Source of the DNA: UBA6522 sp965262365
GTDB lineage: Bacteria; Pseudomonadota; Gammaproteobacteria; Steroidobacterales; Rariloculaceae
Length of the DNA: 64,000 nucleotides
Reading direction: 5' to 3'
NCBI GenBank assembly: GCA_965262365.1
Contig: OZ253541.1
Coordinates: forward strand, 868,001-932,000
Shown here piece after piece: positions 34,992 through 44,744 of the stretch. Position numbers and translations under genes: made by a program. The notes under the pieces are model-generated. The model ran no database searches. It saw only the letters and a program-made list of their open reading frames with translations, and had not been told where the DNA came from. Each line of letters opens with the position of its first letter. Position 1 is the stretch's first letter.

Positions 34992-36032
34992 TCAATCTGT
35001 CAGGAAGTGATACATGCCGAGCACGTTCATGTCGAGCCAGCTATATCCGTTCCAGTGGCTGTATTCGGGAATCTCGATGCTCTGCTGCATCTCTTCCAGC
35101 GTCTGACCTGCGGCGATGCCGGCCGCCACCGCAGCCTCCAGCAATTCGAAATACTGCCGCCAGGCCGTGATGTCGTCCACAGTTCCCACCGGTCCATGAC
35201 CGGTAGCCACATGATCGTAGTCGACGGCGAGTTCCTCGGTTTCGCGGATCGCGGCCATCCACTCTTCGTACATGTCCAGTTCGTAGTCCATTTCCATGAA
35301 GGGCAGGCGCTGGAACGTGATGTAGTCGACCACGAACATCACGCTCGCGTCCGGAAACGTGATCCGGCTCGAATCCAGGGAGTGATTCATCGCACCGACC
35401 CAGTTCAAGCGCACGCGCTTGCCGCCGAGCTCGATTTCAATCTGATCCGTATAGGTGATGTTCGGCGGATGAACCAGGCTGATCGGGCCGCGCATGAGTT
35501 CGGCGCCGCTGATGGCGCCGTTCCCGTTCGCATCAAAACCGGCGAACCGTGGATCATCCATGTCGCTTGCCTCGGCGCGCGTGATGACTCCGTCAGCGTC
35601 GGCATCCAGCGCCGCCAGGGGTGAGTATTGTCCCTCGACATCCGACAGCTGCGTCGAGTCCGGTGGAAGCGCCAGGTGGTTCAGCATGTTGGCGTGGCCG
35701 ACGAACTGCGCCGTGTCGGCGAAGGCGCCGCCGCCCGTGGCGTGGTCCCAGTGGTGATGGCTGTAGACCACGTATCGGACGGGGACGCCGAAGCGGCTGT
35801 CCAGCTCGCCCTTCAGCCAGGTAGAAAAGCCGGTGTTGAGCGGGTCCGCCATCACGATGCCCTCGTCGGTGACCATGAACACGGTACCGTGATTGTTGTT
35901 GGTCGCCCGATAGACGCCATCGGCGATTTCGGTAATGGTCCGGCGTGGTTCATCCTGCGCGAAGCTGGTGGCCACAAGGACGAGAGGTGCGATCAGGATG
36001 ATGACCATAGAGGGTTTCTTGATGTTCAACAT
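34992..36032 (-). CDS. exported metallo-beta-lactamase-fold hydrolase with two EF-hand loops
   Basis: 346 residues with a signal peptide (IILIAPLVLVATSFA). The metal motif H92-x-H94-x-D96-H97 is in YSHHHWDHATGGG, and later ligands in GAMNHSLDSSRI and DHVATGHGPVG. Between them lie two canonical calcium loops, DADADGVITRAE (143-154) and DANGNGAISGAE (167-178). This EF-hand pair is inserted between core strands of the fold. The protein is presumably periplasmic and calcium-responsive. The downstream Ldh gene starts four bases later, so a shared transcript is likely. Substrate unknown. Confidence 0.85.
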   Translation of the reverse strand: MLNIKKPSMVIILIAPLVLVATSFAQDEPRRTITEIADGVYRATNNNHGTVFMVTDEGIVMADPLNTGFSTWLKGELDSRFGVPVRYVVYSHHHWDHATGGGAFADTAQFVGHANMLNHLALPPDSTQLSDVEGQYSPLAALDADADGVITRAEASDMDDPRFAGFDANGNGAISGAELMRGPISLVHPPNITYTDQIEIELGGKRVRLNWVGAMNHSLDSSRITFPDASVMFVVDYITFQRLPFMEMDYELDMYEEWMAAIRETEELAVDYDHVATGHGPVGTVDDITAWRQYFELLEAAVAAGIAAGQTLEEMQQSIEIPEYSHWNGYSWLDMNVLGMYHFLTD

Positions 36033-36158
36033 GGAGGTCTCCTTGGGGGTTTCTTACAGGCTGGCCCGGCAATCCGAGTCGCATATACTGCCACAGGCCT
36101 GTCGCGGAGAAGACCGCGTGTTCATGAAATCGTTGAGAAATGTCGGTTTACTCGCGGG

Positions 36159-36881
36159 TCACACCTGGCGTTGCGCCCTGGACCTGACCAGGTCGAATAT
36201 TGCGAAGGGTAGGTAAAGGACGACGATGGCGCCGCCTGTCAGCCCCACCAGCCCCGGCAGGTACCACGGCCACGGCCCGAAGAAATCCAGCGGCGACGGC
36301 TGCGCCGGCTTCGCCAGCAGGAAAAGATAGTTCGATCCAAGCATGAGGTTGACGGGGTACATCAGCAGAGCGTAAGCAGCGGTGACGGGCATGACGATCA
36401 GAAGTGATGCTGCCCTGGGGCGAAAGCCCATCACCAGGGTAGCGAACATGACGGCCATGAACGCAAGACCGTGGCTCAGGAAGAACAGCAGGAACAGCGG
36501 GTGCGGAAACGCCTGCTCCACATCGGGCGTCAACAGTGCGATGAGGACGCCCCCCGTCCCCCAGAAATAGAGCACCTCGTATAGACGGTAACTCCGCAGC
36601 CACAACATGAACGCGCCCAGTATCACGGACATCCCGCAAAGTTGCAGTGGCAGGTGCTCCAGAAGTGGCAAACCATATACACCAGCCCTCATGACCGGCC
36701 CGAGACCGATATCGACAAAAATACAAATGGCGATGATGATTTTCCGCGCCGTATCCTGACCCTGCGGGTCTGCACGCCAGCGCAAGAGCATCGGCACAAG
36801 CACTCCGACGGCTACTGTGGTGGCCGTACCCAGCCAGTGCTGCAGGCCGAACGGTTCAAACATTGCTACGTCGGTACCCAC
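36159..36881 (-). CDS. TIGR02206-type integral membrane protein
   Basis: 240 residues with about seven membrane helices. The family features are a short aromatic N-terminus (FEPFGLQHWLGTATTVAVG), LPLLEHLPLQLCGMSVILGA in the middle and YLFLLAKP near residue 205. Proteins of the YwaF/TIGR02206 group are uncharacterised. The gene precedes the metallo-hydrolase on the same strand with a 126-base gap. Confidence 0.75.
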   Translation of the reverse strand: MGTDVAMFEPFGLQHWLGTATTVAVGVLVPMLLRWRADPQGQDTARKIIIAICIFVDIGLGPVMRAGVYGLPLLEHLPLQLCGMSVILGAFMLWLRSYRLYEVLYFWGTGGVLIALLTPDVEQAFPHPLFLLFFLSHGLAFMAVMFATLVMGFRPRAASLLIVMPVTAAYALLMYPVNLMLGSNYLFLLAKPAQPSPLDFFGPWPWYLPGLVGLTGGAIVVLYLPFAIFDLVRSRAQRQV

Positions 36882-37127
36882 TTTGATCTTGCGCTTGTTC
36901 TCGGTGGTTTACTGCTGCGCGTTCGGTCGAGGAAAGTTTCTCCCGGGCCGGAGGTCAACATTACAACATGAATTGATCGGGTTCGGCCGCTGAGCCTTCG
37001 GCGACCATGATATTCTTGCGCCCCCGGCGTTGCCGGTGCGATGCCCTGGACAGGCCCGCAAGGATCGCCAGCCGGGCCGCCTGGATTGGAGACACTTGAT
37101 GTGAACGGCAAACTGGAGAATTGTCAC

Positions 37128-38120
37128 GTGAGAACCATTTGCACACTACTTGCATTGGCCGGTATTTCAGCCGGCTCCATCGTCATTGGACACCACAGCG
37201 ATGCGGGTTACGACCACGATACCGTGGTTGCGTTCGAGGGTGTGGTGACGAGCTATTCGTTCCGGAATCCGCATATCGCGATTCTGGTGGAAACGGAGAA
37301 CGATGACGGCGAGACGATCGAGTGGGATATCGAGACCGGTTCGACCCCGATCATGATTCGCAGCGGTTGGACTCGCGATCTGCTAAGTGAGGGCGACACC
37401 GTCACCATTCGGGCGCACCCCGAGAGAAGCGGCCGGTTGCGAGCCATTCTGAACACGATGCAGACCACCGATGGGCAGCTCTGGTACCAGGTTGAGGAAG
37501 ATCCCGAGGAGACCGTGGCAGCGACCAGCCTGGACGGCGTATGGCGCGGCCTGAGTACCTTCAGCCTGCGCCGCGGGCTGGGACAGGTTCCGCTGACGCC
37601 GGCCGCGGAAGCCGCGCGGGCCGAATACGACTATCTGACCCAGAGCCCGGTCAGGGACTGTGTGGCGCCGCCCCCGCCAAGCTTGCTTGCGTCGACGACC
37701 TATCTCAACGGGATCGAGACTCTCGACGACCGCGTCATCCTGCGCAATGAGTATTTCGACCAGACGCGGATCGTGCATATGGATGGCCGCGGGCATCCGG
37801 AAACCGACGAGCGCACGTCCTGGGAGGGTCACTCCATCGGTTGGTGGGAAGGCGAAACTCTCGTGGTGGACACGACGCACTTCAGGGATCATCCGGAGGG
37901 CAACGGTCGGGGAGTGCCGTCGGGCGCCCAAAAACACATGATCGAGCGCTATTCATTGAGCGAAGACGGCAGACGCACGTTGATCGATGTGTTTATTGAT
38001 GACCCGGAATTCCTTGCCGAACCGTTCAACGGCCATACCGAGATGATCTATTCGCCGGAACTGGAGCTGTTGCGTTACGACTGCGATCCCGTGCTTTCCA
38101 GGCAGGGCGGGTTCGAATAG
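37128..38120 (+). CDS. DUF6152-type secreted protein, two-domain
   Basis: About 330 residues. A signal (ICTLLALAGISAGSIVIG) runs into HHSDAGYDHD and then FEGVVTSYSFRNPHIAILVE, the DUF6152 domain. The C-terminal half has RVILRNEYFDQTRIVHMDGR, GHSIGWWEGETLVVDTTHF and the ending RYDCDPV. The start is GTG, either 37128 (chosen, closest to the signal peptide) or 37101. It is a close relative of the gene at 58.5 kb, sharing the same C-terminal order. Function unknown. The 246 bases upstream, shared with the divergent membrane protein gene, show no other feature. Confidence 0.82.
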   Translation: MRTICTLLALAGISAGSIVIGHHSDAGYDHDTVVAFEGVVTSYSFRNPHIAILVETENDDGETIEWDIETGSTPIMIRSGWTRDLLSEGDTVTIRAHPERSGRLRAILNTMQTTDGQLWYQVEEDPEETVAATSLDGVWRGLSTFSLRRGLGQVPLTPAAEAARAEYDYLTQSPVRDCVAPPPPSLLASTTYLNGIETLDDRVILRNEYFDQTRIVHMDGRGHPETDERTSWEGHSIGWWEGETLVVDTTHFRDHPEGNGRGVPSGAQKHMIERYSLSEDGRRTLIDVFIDDPEFLAEPFNGHTEMIYSPELELLRYDCDPVLSRQGGFE

Positions 38121-38355
38121 CGCGTTTTGCTCGGCGCGACAAGTCGGCGCGAGCCGTCTGCACCTGGTGTTTGTGGTGCTTGAGGCTCTGAAGTTCGCGA
38201 CCCTGGTCGTGGGGGGCGTTGCCTCGATCTAGCAGTATTCGCGGCGGCGTTTGCCGCGCAGACGCCCTGGGAACTGGCGTACTATCCACGCGCTTGTTCC
38301 ATGGAAGTCCGTGGAAATTATTGCCGCCGTCGTCGGAGCCATGGTTGCAGGGCTG

Positions 38356-39357
38356 TCACCACCGGTTGCCGGGTGGCGCGACCGGAATTCGTTCTCCCGT
38401 TGCTGCAGAACGCACGATCGCCTCCAGAACCGAGACTCCGTGGTGAATCTCGTCAGGTGCGATGGGGAAGGGTGCGACGTTCTCGCAATCCCGAGCGAAC
38501 GCCTCCAGCGCTGCGGCGACAGACGGCAGGCAGGGGTAACCGTGGTGCTTCCACGTTTGGGTATTCGATTGGTTGCGTGTCGTGGTGACCGTCAGCCGAT
38601 GGTGGTCGACGATCTCACCCCATCCACCGTTGCCGAAAGCACGAATCTGCCAGAGCGGAGCGGTCGATGCCACCGTGCCGAGACAGCCCAACTGGCCGCC
38701 TTCGAACTCCACGATCACAACCGTTGCATCGTCAATGTCGAAGGGCAGGGCGACCCTGCGGCTGATCGCATGAACATTCCGGATACGGCCGAACAGATGA
38801 ATGAACGCATCGACCACATGAATTCCGAGCGACGTCATGCCGCCGGCCGGACTCTCGTCGCGACTGGCTCGCCACGTACCGGCGCTGGGCGCCAAATCAG
38901 CCGAAAAGTTGCCTTCGATCTGGATCATCCTGCCGAGCTTGCCCGCGTCGATCATTCGCTTTAGCGCCGCGGTATTGGGATAGAACCGGCGGTCATGGCC
39001 CACCGCGACCTTCAAGCCATTCGCTGCCAGGGCTTGCAATGCTTCGGCGGCTTCGACTCCACTCAGGCAGAACGGTTTCTCGCAGTAGACATGCTTGCCG
39101 GCTTCCGCCGCGGCGAGAATCTGACGAAAGTGCATGGTGTGGGGCGAAGCCAGCACCACGGCATCGAGGTCATCGTCCGCAAGCAGATCGTCGAGGGATT
39201 CATACAATCGAAGACCGTATTTCCTGGCGAAATCCGCTGCCCTGGACGGTGTCTTCGTGGTGCCGGCAATGAAGTGAATCGTATCGCTTACCCCGGAGAC
39301 GGACTCGACGAGCGTCCGTCCCCAGCGGCCCAAGCCTACGATCCCCGCATTGATCAC
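38356..39357 (-). CDS. Gfo/Idh/MocA-family oxidoreductase
   Basis: 333 residues, NAD(P)-dependent. The Rossmann start INAGIVGLGRWGRTLVESV, the conserved EKPF in HVYCEKPFCLSG (~93-104) and the catalytic-region histidine in GGMTSLGIHVVDAFIHLFG are visible. The family acts on sugars, inositols and related polyols. No substrate-linked neighbour is present. The 235 bases between its stop and the DUF6152 gene hold no recognised gene. Confidence 0.9.
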   Translation of the reverse strand: MINAGIVGLGRWGRTLVESVSGVSDTIHFIAGTTKTPSRAADFARKYGLRLYESLDDLLADDDLDAVVLASPHTMHFRQILAAAEAGKHVYCEKPFCLSGVEAAEALQALAANGLKVAVGHDRRFYPNTAALKRMIDAGKLGRMIQIEGNFSADLAPSAGTWRASRDESPAGGMTSLGIHVVDAFIHLFGRIRNVHAISRRVALPFDIDDATVVIVEFEGGQLGCLGTVASTAPLWQIRAFGNGGWGEIVDHHRLTVTTTRNQSNTQTWKHHGYPCLPSVAAALEAFARDCENVAPFPIAPDEIHHGVSVLEAIVRSAATGERIPVAPPGNRW

Positions 39358-39526
39358 CTTGTTGTCTCCGCCATTCGGTCACGTTGAATGATAACGCCCG
39401 CGAGACACGATTTTCAGTTATGGAACGAAAAACACTTGCAGGCGGAACGTTGTCAGTAGTGGCAAAATACGTTCAACAGCCCATGCTTATTGCCGGACGC
39501 TCAGTGCCCACGTGACGGGAGGTTAC

Positions 39527-40342
39527 ATGTTCACGCGATTGCTGACTGCCACCCTCTTCAGCTTCTCCCTGGCCATCACAAATAACGCGGTGGCACATCA
39601 CGCCTTTGCGGCCAATTACGAGATGGGCAACACAGGTACCGTGGAGGGGGTCGTCGAAGAGGTGGTCTGGGCCAACCCCCATGTGCACTACTACATCCAG
39701 GTAACGAATGAGGATGGTACGACCGAGTTCTGGGACGGAGAGGCTTCCAATCTCAGTATGCTGGCCTCCCGCTGCTGGGTGCTGCTGCCATTGCGCAGAA
39801 CGCAGACTTTGCAGGCAAGTGGGTGCTCGCTCTCGACTCGGGGCGATATACAGACTACGGGATCCTGGAGATCACTGAGACAGAGGGGGAGTGGCAGGTC
39901 TTCATCGACGGCGGGCCGGTCAACTTGCTGAACCTGGATGGAAATCGAATCGCCTTCGATTTCGACTGGACGGATGGTGCCGACCGGCTCCACGTGACCG
40001 AGCTCTCGGGCGAACACCTGGGCGACCGGATGAGTGGGTCGATGGCCGAAGGTGGCGAGCCGACGGGGACGTGGTTCGCAGAGCCGTGGGCCGAACATCC
40101 GGACACCGGCGCCGACCGTGCTTATCGAGCGCAAATATCTGGACGAGACCGGCAGGCTGCACACGGACTACGTGCTGAATGACCCGGCCAACTACGAGCG
40201 GCCGGTGTACCGCCATGCGTACAGGGAGCGGAGCCCTGAGTCTGGACTAGACTGGTACGCTTGCGATCCTCACACGTTCTACCGGAGTCTGGATCTGGAG
40301 GGCCGGCTCGACGAGTACTGGCAGTCGCGCAGCCGGTTTTGA
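39527..40342 (+). pseudogene. chimeric, frameshifted DUF6152-type pseudogene
   Basis: The start at 39527 gives a good signal peptide (LLTATLFSFSLAITNNAVA), HHAFAANYEMG and a DUF6152 domain up to about base 39755. The frame then fails. A second segment in another frame begins with what looks like the end of a signal peptide (LPLLGAAAIAQNADFAGKW) and continues with ITETEGEWQVFIDGGPVN to ~40110. A third, back in the first frame, encodes LIERKYLDETGRLH and a tail like that of the gene at 31.6 kb. A deletion fusing two secreted-protein genes, plus a frameshift, explains it best. Confidence 0.75.
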
Positions 40343-40377
40343 CACAACGGATACGGAATTGTCAGTTGGATAAGAAA

Positions 40378-41934
40378 TCAGGTCCAGTTCACCGTTGCGA
40401 TTTTTCGGTTGACCCGATCCTGAGCTTCACGTAAACGCGCCTTTAGCGATGCCCAGTCAATATCGAGCATCTCTCCGTGACGTTTGCGTGCTTGTCCTGC
40501 AATCCAGACGCTGTCGATGTCCGATGTACTTGCGAACGTCACAACACGGTCCGCCAGGCTGCCCATCATTCCGAAGGCAATTCGACCAGTATCCAATAGG
40601 ACCAGATCGGCGCGTTTACCGGCCGTGATCGACCCTGTTTCTTCGCCAAGGCGAATAGCCTTCGCACCCAGTGCAGTGGCGAAATCCAACGTATCCTGCG
40701 ATCGATAATCCTGCACGATTTGCCGGCTTTCTTCCTCAAGATAGTGACTCCACAGTGACGATCTCACGTGTTCGAAATAGTCGCCTGTGAGCGCCAGCGA
40801 CACATCGATACCGATTCCAACCGGAACACCGGCTGCCCGCGCACGACCATGAACGGAGGGACCGCGATGCGCCTGTGTCATGTATGGAAATTCGCCCATT
40901 GTGGTCGCGGCAATCATGCCGCCGGTATCCCGCAGCATCGCCAGTTCTTCCGATGTCAGTCGATTGGCATGTGCGACATGGTAATCGGGGCCAAGCAACC
41001 CGGCTTCGTGAAGATCCGCAATTCCCGAATCCCTGTGCCCCATTGCCCCCGCGGGAAATGGACGTGCAGGTTTGTGCAGATGGGCGACAAGCAATCCGAC
41101 TCCGCTAGAACGAACGCGCGCCCACTCATCCGTGAATTCAGCAATAGGATATCCGGGCCACGTCGAGGGACCGAGCGCGAGCTGAAGCGGCGCGGAACTA
41201 TCGTGGAATAACTCCTGGTGAAGCAGGGCTGCCGTGTTCCATTCTTTCTCCGCCGATCGGGCGGCGAGCATTTCCTCGAACGCCTCTGCTCTTGAAACAG
41301 TGTCTCCGGGTTGAAACGAGTACGAAATACCTAGCTGGTAAGCGAACCAACCGGCAATACCCGAGTCTTTCAGGCCCTGGGCTGCCGCCATGGCCTTGGC
41401 TTCACTGTCCTGGCCATGCGCATAGTCCAGTATGGAGGTAACGCCGGAATCAATCGCTTGCAGCCCCCCGACAAGTTCGGCGATGTAGTGATCCTCCGGT
41501 TCCATGGCGACGACCGATGCCATCTTCCAAAGCATGTAATTGGCGGAGTAGTCACTTGGGTTGAACTTGGTAAGGCGCCCCAGACCAATGGTCTCCCAGA
41601 CGTGGCGATGCCCGTCGATCATGCCGGGCATCAGGATCATGCCCTGTGCATCGATGACCTCCGCGCCGTCGGCAGGAAGCTCCGTCCCGATCGCCTCGAT
41701 CCTTCCGCTATCCATCAAGACATCGGTGGCCAATTGCTCGCCCAGTGCCGGGTCCATCGTCAGGACGTCGGCGCCCCGAATCAGGGTCCTCGACTGGTTG
41801 CCGGCAACGATGGGCGCAGCATCCGGAGCGGCATTCTGAGCGGTCGCCCTTCCGGCGTAGCCCGCCAGAGCCGTAGTCGTAGCGGCAGCCGCAGTCAGGC
41901 GCAGGAATTCCTTCCGGGTGATGTTTTCGGTCAT
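40378..41934 (-). CDS. exported amidohydrolase, copy 1
   Basis: 518 residues. An N-terminal signal with a Tat-like RKEFLRL followed by AAAATTTALAGYAG suggests export. The metal-dependent amidohydrolase core is shown by GMIDGHRHVWETIG (HxH, ~107), AHLHKP, DYHVAHANRLTSEE and the late aspartate in GIDVSLALTGDYF, as in the TrzA/AtzA/SsnA superfamily. It lies 58 bases downstream of hutI on the same strand, presumably on the same transcript. A near-identical copy lies at 51.6-53.1 kb. Substrate unknown; a cyclic amidine or imidazole derivative is plausible from context. Confidence 0.88.
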   Translation of the reverse strand: MTENITRKEFLRLTAAAATTTALAGYAGRATAQNAAPDAAPIVAGNQSRTLIRGADVLTMDPALGEQLATDVLMDSGRIEAIGTELPADGAEVIDAQGMILMPGMIDGHRHVWETIGLGRLTKFNPSDYSANYMLWKMASVVAMEPEDHYIAELVGGLQAIDSGVTSILDYAHGQDSEAKAMAAAQGLKDSGIAGWFAYQLGISYSFQPGDTVSRAEAFEEMLAARSAEKEWNTAALLHQELFHDSSAPLQLALGPSTWPGYPIAEFTDEWARVRSSGVGLLVAHLHKPARPFPAGAMGHRDSGIADLHEAGLLGPDYHVAHANRLTSEELAMLRDTGGMIAATTMGEFPYMTQAHRGPSVHGRARAAGVPVGIGIDVSLALTGDYFEHVRSSLWSHYLEEESRQIVQDYRSQDTLDFATALGAKAIRLGEETGSITAGKRADLVLLDTGRIAFGMMGSLADRVVTFASTSDIDSVWIAGQARKRHGEMLDIDWASLKARLREAQDRVNRKIATVNWT

Positions 41935-41992
41935 GAATGCATCTCCATCGTCGTAGCAAGTATTAAGAATACACGTGGTTGATCAGTCGTTG

Positions 41993-43255
41993 TTAGCGGT
42001 CTTGGTAGCCCGAGGCGTTGCTCATCGCTCGACCGGGACGTCCCGCCGGTTTGCCGTTAATCATCAGCTTGTTCAACTGGTTTAGCCCGGCCCAATAGGT
42101 CAACTCACGCGGATGATTGATGTCCCATTCGGCAATGTCAGCACGTTTTCCTGCTTCAAGAGTGCCGCGATCATCTGCCAGTCCCAATGCCCGGGACGCA
42201 ATTCGTGTGACGCCTGCAAGGCATTCCTCGGGTGTCATCTGGAAGAGGCTGGTTGCAAGATTCATGGCCAATCGCAACGAGCATATCGGGGAGGTGCCGG
42301 GATTGCAGTCAGTCGCGATGGCAATGGGCACACCGTGTTCACGCAGCATGGTTACCGGCGGTGCCTGTGTTTCGCCGAGCGTCAGGAATGGGCCGGGAAG
42401 CAGGACGGCAACCGTCCCAGCGTCGGCAAGCGCTCTTACGCCGTCCGGGGAGGTGTACTCGAGATGGTCCGCCGACAGCGCGTTGAATGAGGCCGCAAGT
42501 TCTGCGCCACCGCCATCGCTGAGCTGATCGGCATGCAACTTGACGGGAATGCCGCAGGCTGCCGCACTCTCGAAAAGCCTTGCAACTTGCTCCGCCGAGA
42601 ACGCAATGTTCTCGCAATAGGCGTCAACGGCATCTGCCAGTTTCCGCTCGTGCACCACGGGCAATACGTCTGAAATCACGTAGTCGATGTAATCGTCTAC
42701 TCGCCCATCGAACTCTGTCGGCACGGAATGGGCGCCAAGGAATGTCGTTACGATCGTCGCATCGTATTGCCTGCCAAGCGTTCGTGCAGCGTCGAGCATG
42801 GCGAGTTCCGTATCGAGATCGAGACCGTAGCCGGACTTGACTTCGATCGTCGCGACGCCTTCCTGCATCAGCGCGTCGATTCGTGGGCGGGCGCTTTCGA
42901 ACAGCAGCGACTTGCCGGCGAGTCGCGTCGCACTGACGGTCGATCGTATTCCGCCACCCGCGCGAGCGATTTCCTCGTAACTGGCTCCATTCAGTCGTTG
43001 CTCGAATTCCACCGCGCGATCGCCGGCGAATACCAGGTGGGTGTGGCAATCGATTAGCGCGGGTGTCAACCATCGGCCGTGGACGCTTCGGGTTTCCGCA
43101 GCATCCCTGGCCGGGAGTTTGGACATCGGGCCGACCCACGCGATTCGATCCGAGGCGATCGCAAGCGCCGCGTTCTCGATTGCCCCATAGGCTCCCGCAC
43201 CGGAACGCATCGTTGCGATATTCGCGTCCGTAACCAACAGGTCCCAGTCAGGCAA
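41993..43255 (-). CDS. hutI: imidazolonepropionase
   Basis: 420 residues, amidohydrolase superfamily, third step of histidine breakdown: opens 4-imidazolone-5-propionate to N-formimino-L-glutamate. Visible are IDCHTHLVFAGDRAVEFEQR (HTH metal site and substrate arginine), VEVKSGYGLD-like IEVKSGYGLDLDTE, TTFLGAHSVPTEF, KLHADQLSDGGGAELAA and ATDCNPGTSP. No ATG is available. TTG at 43255 with a GAGG ten bases upstream is the likely start. It diverges from hutF, and the HutC-type site lies in the 77-base gap. Confidence 0.95.
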   Translation of the reverse strand: MPDWDLLVTDANIATMRSGAGAYGAIENAALAIASDRIAWVGPMSKLPARDAAETRSVHGRWLTPALIDCHTHLVFAGDRAVEFEQRLNGASYEEIARAGGGIRSTVSATRLAGKSLLFESARPRIDALMQEGVATIEVKSGYGLDLDTELAMLDAARTLGRQYDATIVTTFLGAHSVPTEFDGRVDDYIDYVISDVLPVVHERKLADAVDAYCENIAFSAEQVARLFESAAACGIPVKLHADQLSDGGGAELAASFNALSADHLEYTSPDGVRALADAGTVAVLLPGPFLTLGETQAPPVTMLREHGVPIAIATDCNPGTSPICSLRLAMNLATSLFQMTPEECLAGVTRIASRALGLADDRGTLEAGKRADIAEWDINHPRELTYWAGLNQLNKLMINGKPAGRPGRAMSNASGYQDR

Positions 43256-43288
43256 GCGATATGACCTCGTGTGTATTGCAAACTACGT

Positions 43289-43330
43289 TAGCATGGACTA
43301 AGTTGTATATACAACCTTGGACAGGCGGCC
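43289..43330 (+). promoter_or_regulatory. HutC-type operator, site A (hutF/hutI)
   Basis: The core GTTGTATATACAAC (43302-43315) is a perfect palindrome of the HutC-binding type. The surrounding 42 bases (43289-43330) are matched at 33 positions by the region upstream of hutC (57672-57713), and 25 of 28 bases from 43302 recur upstream of the TonB receptor. It lies between the divergent hutI and hutF and reaches to two bases before the hutF start codon. Confidence 0.85.
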
Positions 43331-43332
43331 TG

Positions 43333-44703
43333 GTGACGACGATCCTGGCAAAAAAAGCGTTCCTGCAGACAGGCTGGGCCAATGATGTCCGATTGCGAAT
43401 CGCCGACGGGCAGATCGAGTCCGTCGAAATTGGCTGCCGCGTCAATGCGGACGATTTTGTAGCCAGTGTAGTGATTCCAGGCATCGCGAACGCTCATAGC
43501 CATGCGTTCCAACGTGCGCTCGCCGGTCATGCCGAGCAGCGAGGTCCGACTGGCAGGGATACTTTCTGGAGCTGGCGCGAGCAAATGTACAGGCTTGCCG
43601 GATTGATCGATGCGGATGGACTCGCCGCCATCGCCCGCCAGGCGTATTCCGAGATGTTGTCCGTTGGCTATACATCGGTAGCGGAGTTTCATTACCTGCA
43701 CGGTGAGCCGGCCTGCAGAGAGAAGCGGGGCGCGATGTTTCAAGCGATTGAGACGGCCGCCGCGGATACCGGTATCCGGCTGACTTACGTGCCCGTTCTC
43801 TACGAGCGAGCCGGCTTCGATCAGCCGGAGCCCACAATGGAACAGCGCCGATTCGCGATGACGCCGGATGAGTTCGTCGATCACTATGAATATGCACGCG
43901 AAACCGCAGATTGCAACACCACGGTGGGGATCGGCGCGCACAGCTTGCGTGCTGTTTCCAAATCGTCTCTCCGGCGTTTGACGGAATTCGTCGCGCGTGA
44001 TGAATGTCCAATGCATATGCACATTGCTGAGCAGACGGCCGAAGTAGACCAGTGCCTCGCCCGGTATGACGCACGACCTGTCGAATGGTTGCTGAAGGAA
44101 TTTTCTCCGAACGATCACTGGTGCCTCGTTCACGCAACCCACATCACCGAAGAAGAGCTTGGATCGCTGTGCCAGTGCGGTGCGGTGATCTGCCTGTGTC
44201 CGAGCACGGAGGCCAATCTTGGCGACGGGTTGTTTCCATTGCGATCATGGTTCGATCGGGGGGGGAGGGTTGCGATCGGCTCCGACAGCCAGATCACGAT
44301 CAATCCGTTTGAAGAACTACGCTGGCTCGAGTATGGGCAACGTCTTTCGAGTCGCTCGCGAAATGTTGCGGCAGTTCGCGACAGCCACACGGGTCGAAGT
44401 CTGTTCGAACAGGTCCTGGAGGGAGGCGGTCTCGCCTGCGGTCACGGTGCAGGACAGTTGCGCCCCGGCGAGCACGCTGATCTTGTCACTCTGGATGACG
44501 AGACTCCGATGCTGGCCGGTCACGAGTTGGAATCGATACTGGATGCGCTCGTCTTTTCCGGTACGAGACTACCGATCGACCGTGTCATGGTGGGTGGAGA
44601 ATGGCGAGTCCGTGACGGCGTTCACGTTGCAAGCGCACGGGTAGAAAGCGACTTCGTTGAGGTCGTTCGCGACCTGTGGTCAGCATCGGCGGATTTGACA
44701 TGA
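43333..44703 (+). CDS. hutF: formimidoylglutamate deiminase
   Basis: 456 residues, amidohydrolase superfamily. It converts N-formimino-L-glutamate to N-formyl-L-glutamate and ammonia, which HutG then hydrolyses. Visible are GIANAHSHAFQRALAG (HxH), MHMHIAEQTAEVDQC, WCLVHATHITEEEL and GSDSQITINPFEELR. The start is GTG at 43333, because the family begins MTTILAKKAFL. The operator element ends just before it, so the 5' leader must be short. Neighbours hutU, hutH and hutG follow. Confidence 0.95.
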   Translation: MTTILAKKAFLQTGWANDVRLRIADGQIESVEIGCRVNADDFVASVVIPGIANAHSHAFQRALAGHAEQRGPTGRDTFWSWREQMYRLAGLIDADGLAAIARQAYSEMLSVGYTSVAEFHYLHGEPACREKRGAMFQAIETAAADTGIRLTYVPVLYERAGFDQPEPTMEQRRFAMTPDEFVDHYEYARETADCNTTVGIGAHSLRAVSKSSLRRLTEFVARDECPMHMHIAEQTAEVDQCLARYDARPVEWLLKEFSPNDHWCLVHATHITEEELGSLCQCGAVICLCPSTEANLGDGLFPLRSWFDRGGRVAIGSDSQITINPFEELRWLEYGQRLSSRSRNVAAVRDSHTGRSLFEQVLEGGGLACGHGAGQLRPGEHADLVTLDDETPMLAGHELESILDALVFSGTRLPIDRVMVGGEWRVRDGVHVASARVESDFVEVVRDLWSASADLT

Positions 44704-44744
44704 CTTCGCCGATAAAACCGTACCAAACCAAGGAATATTGATCG

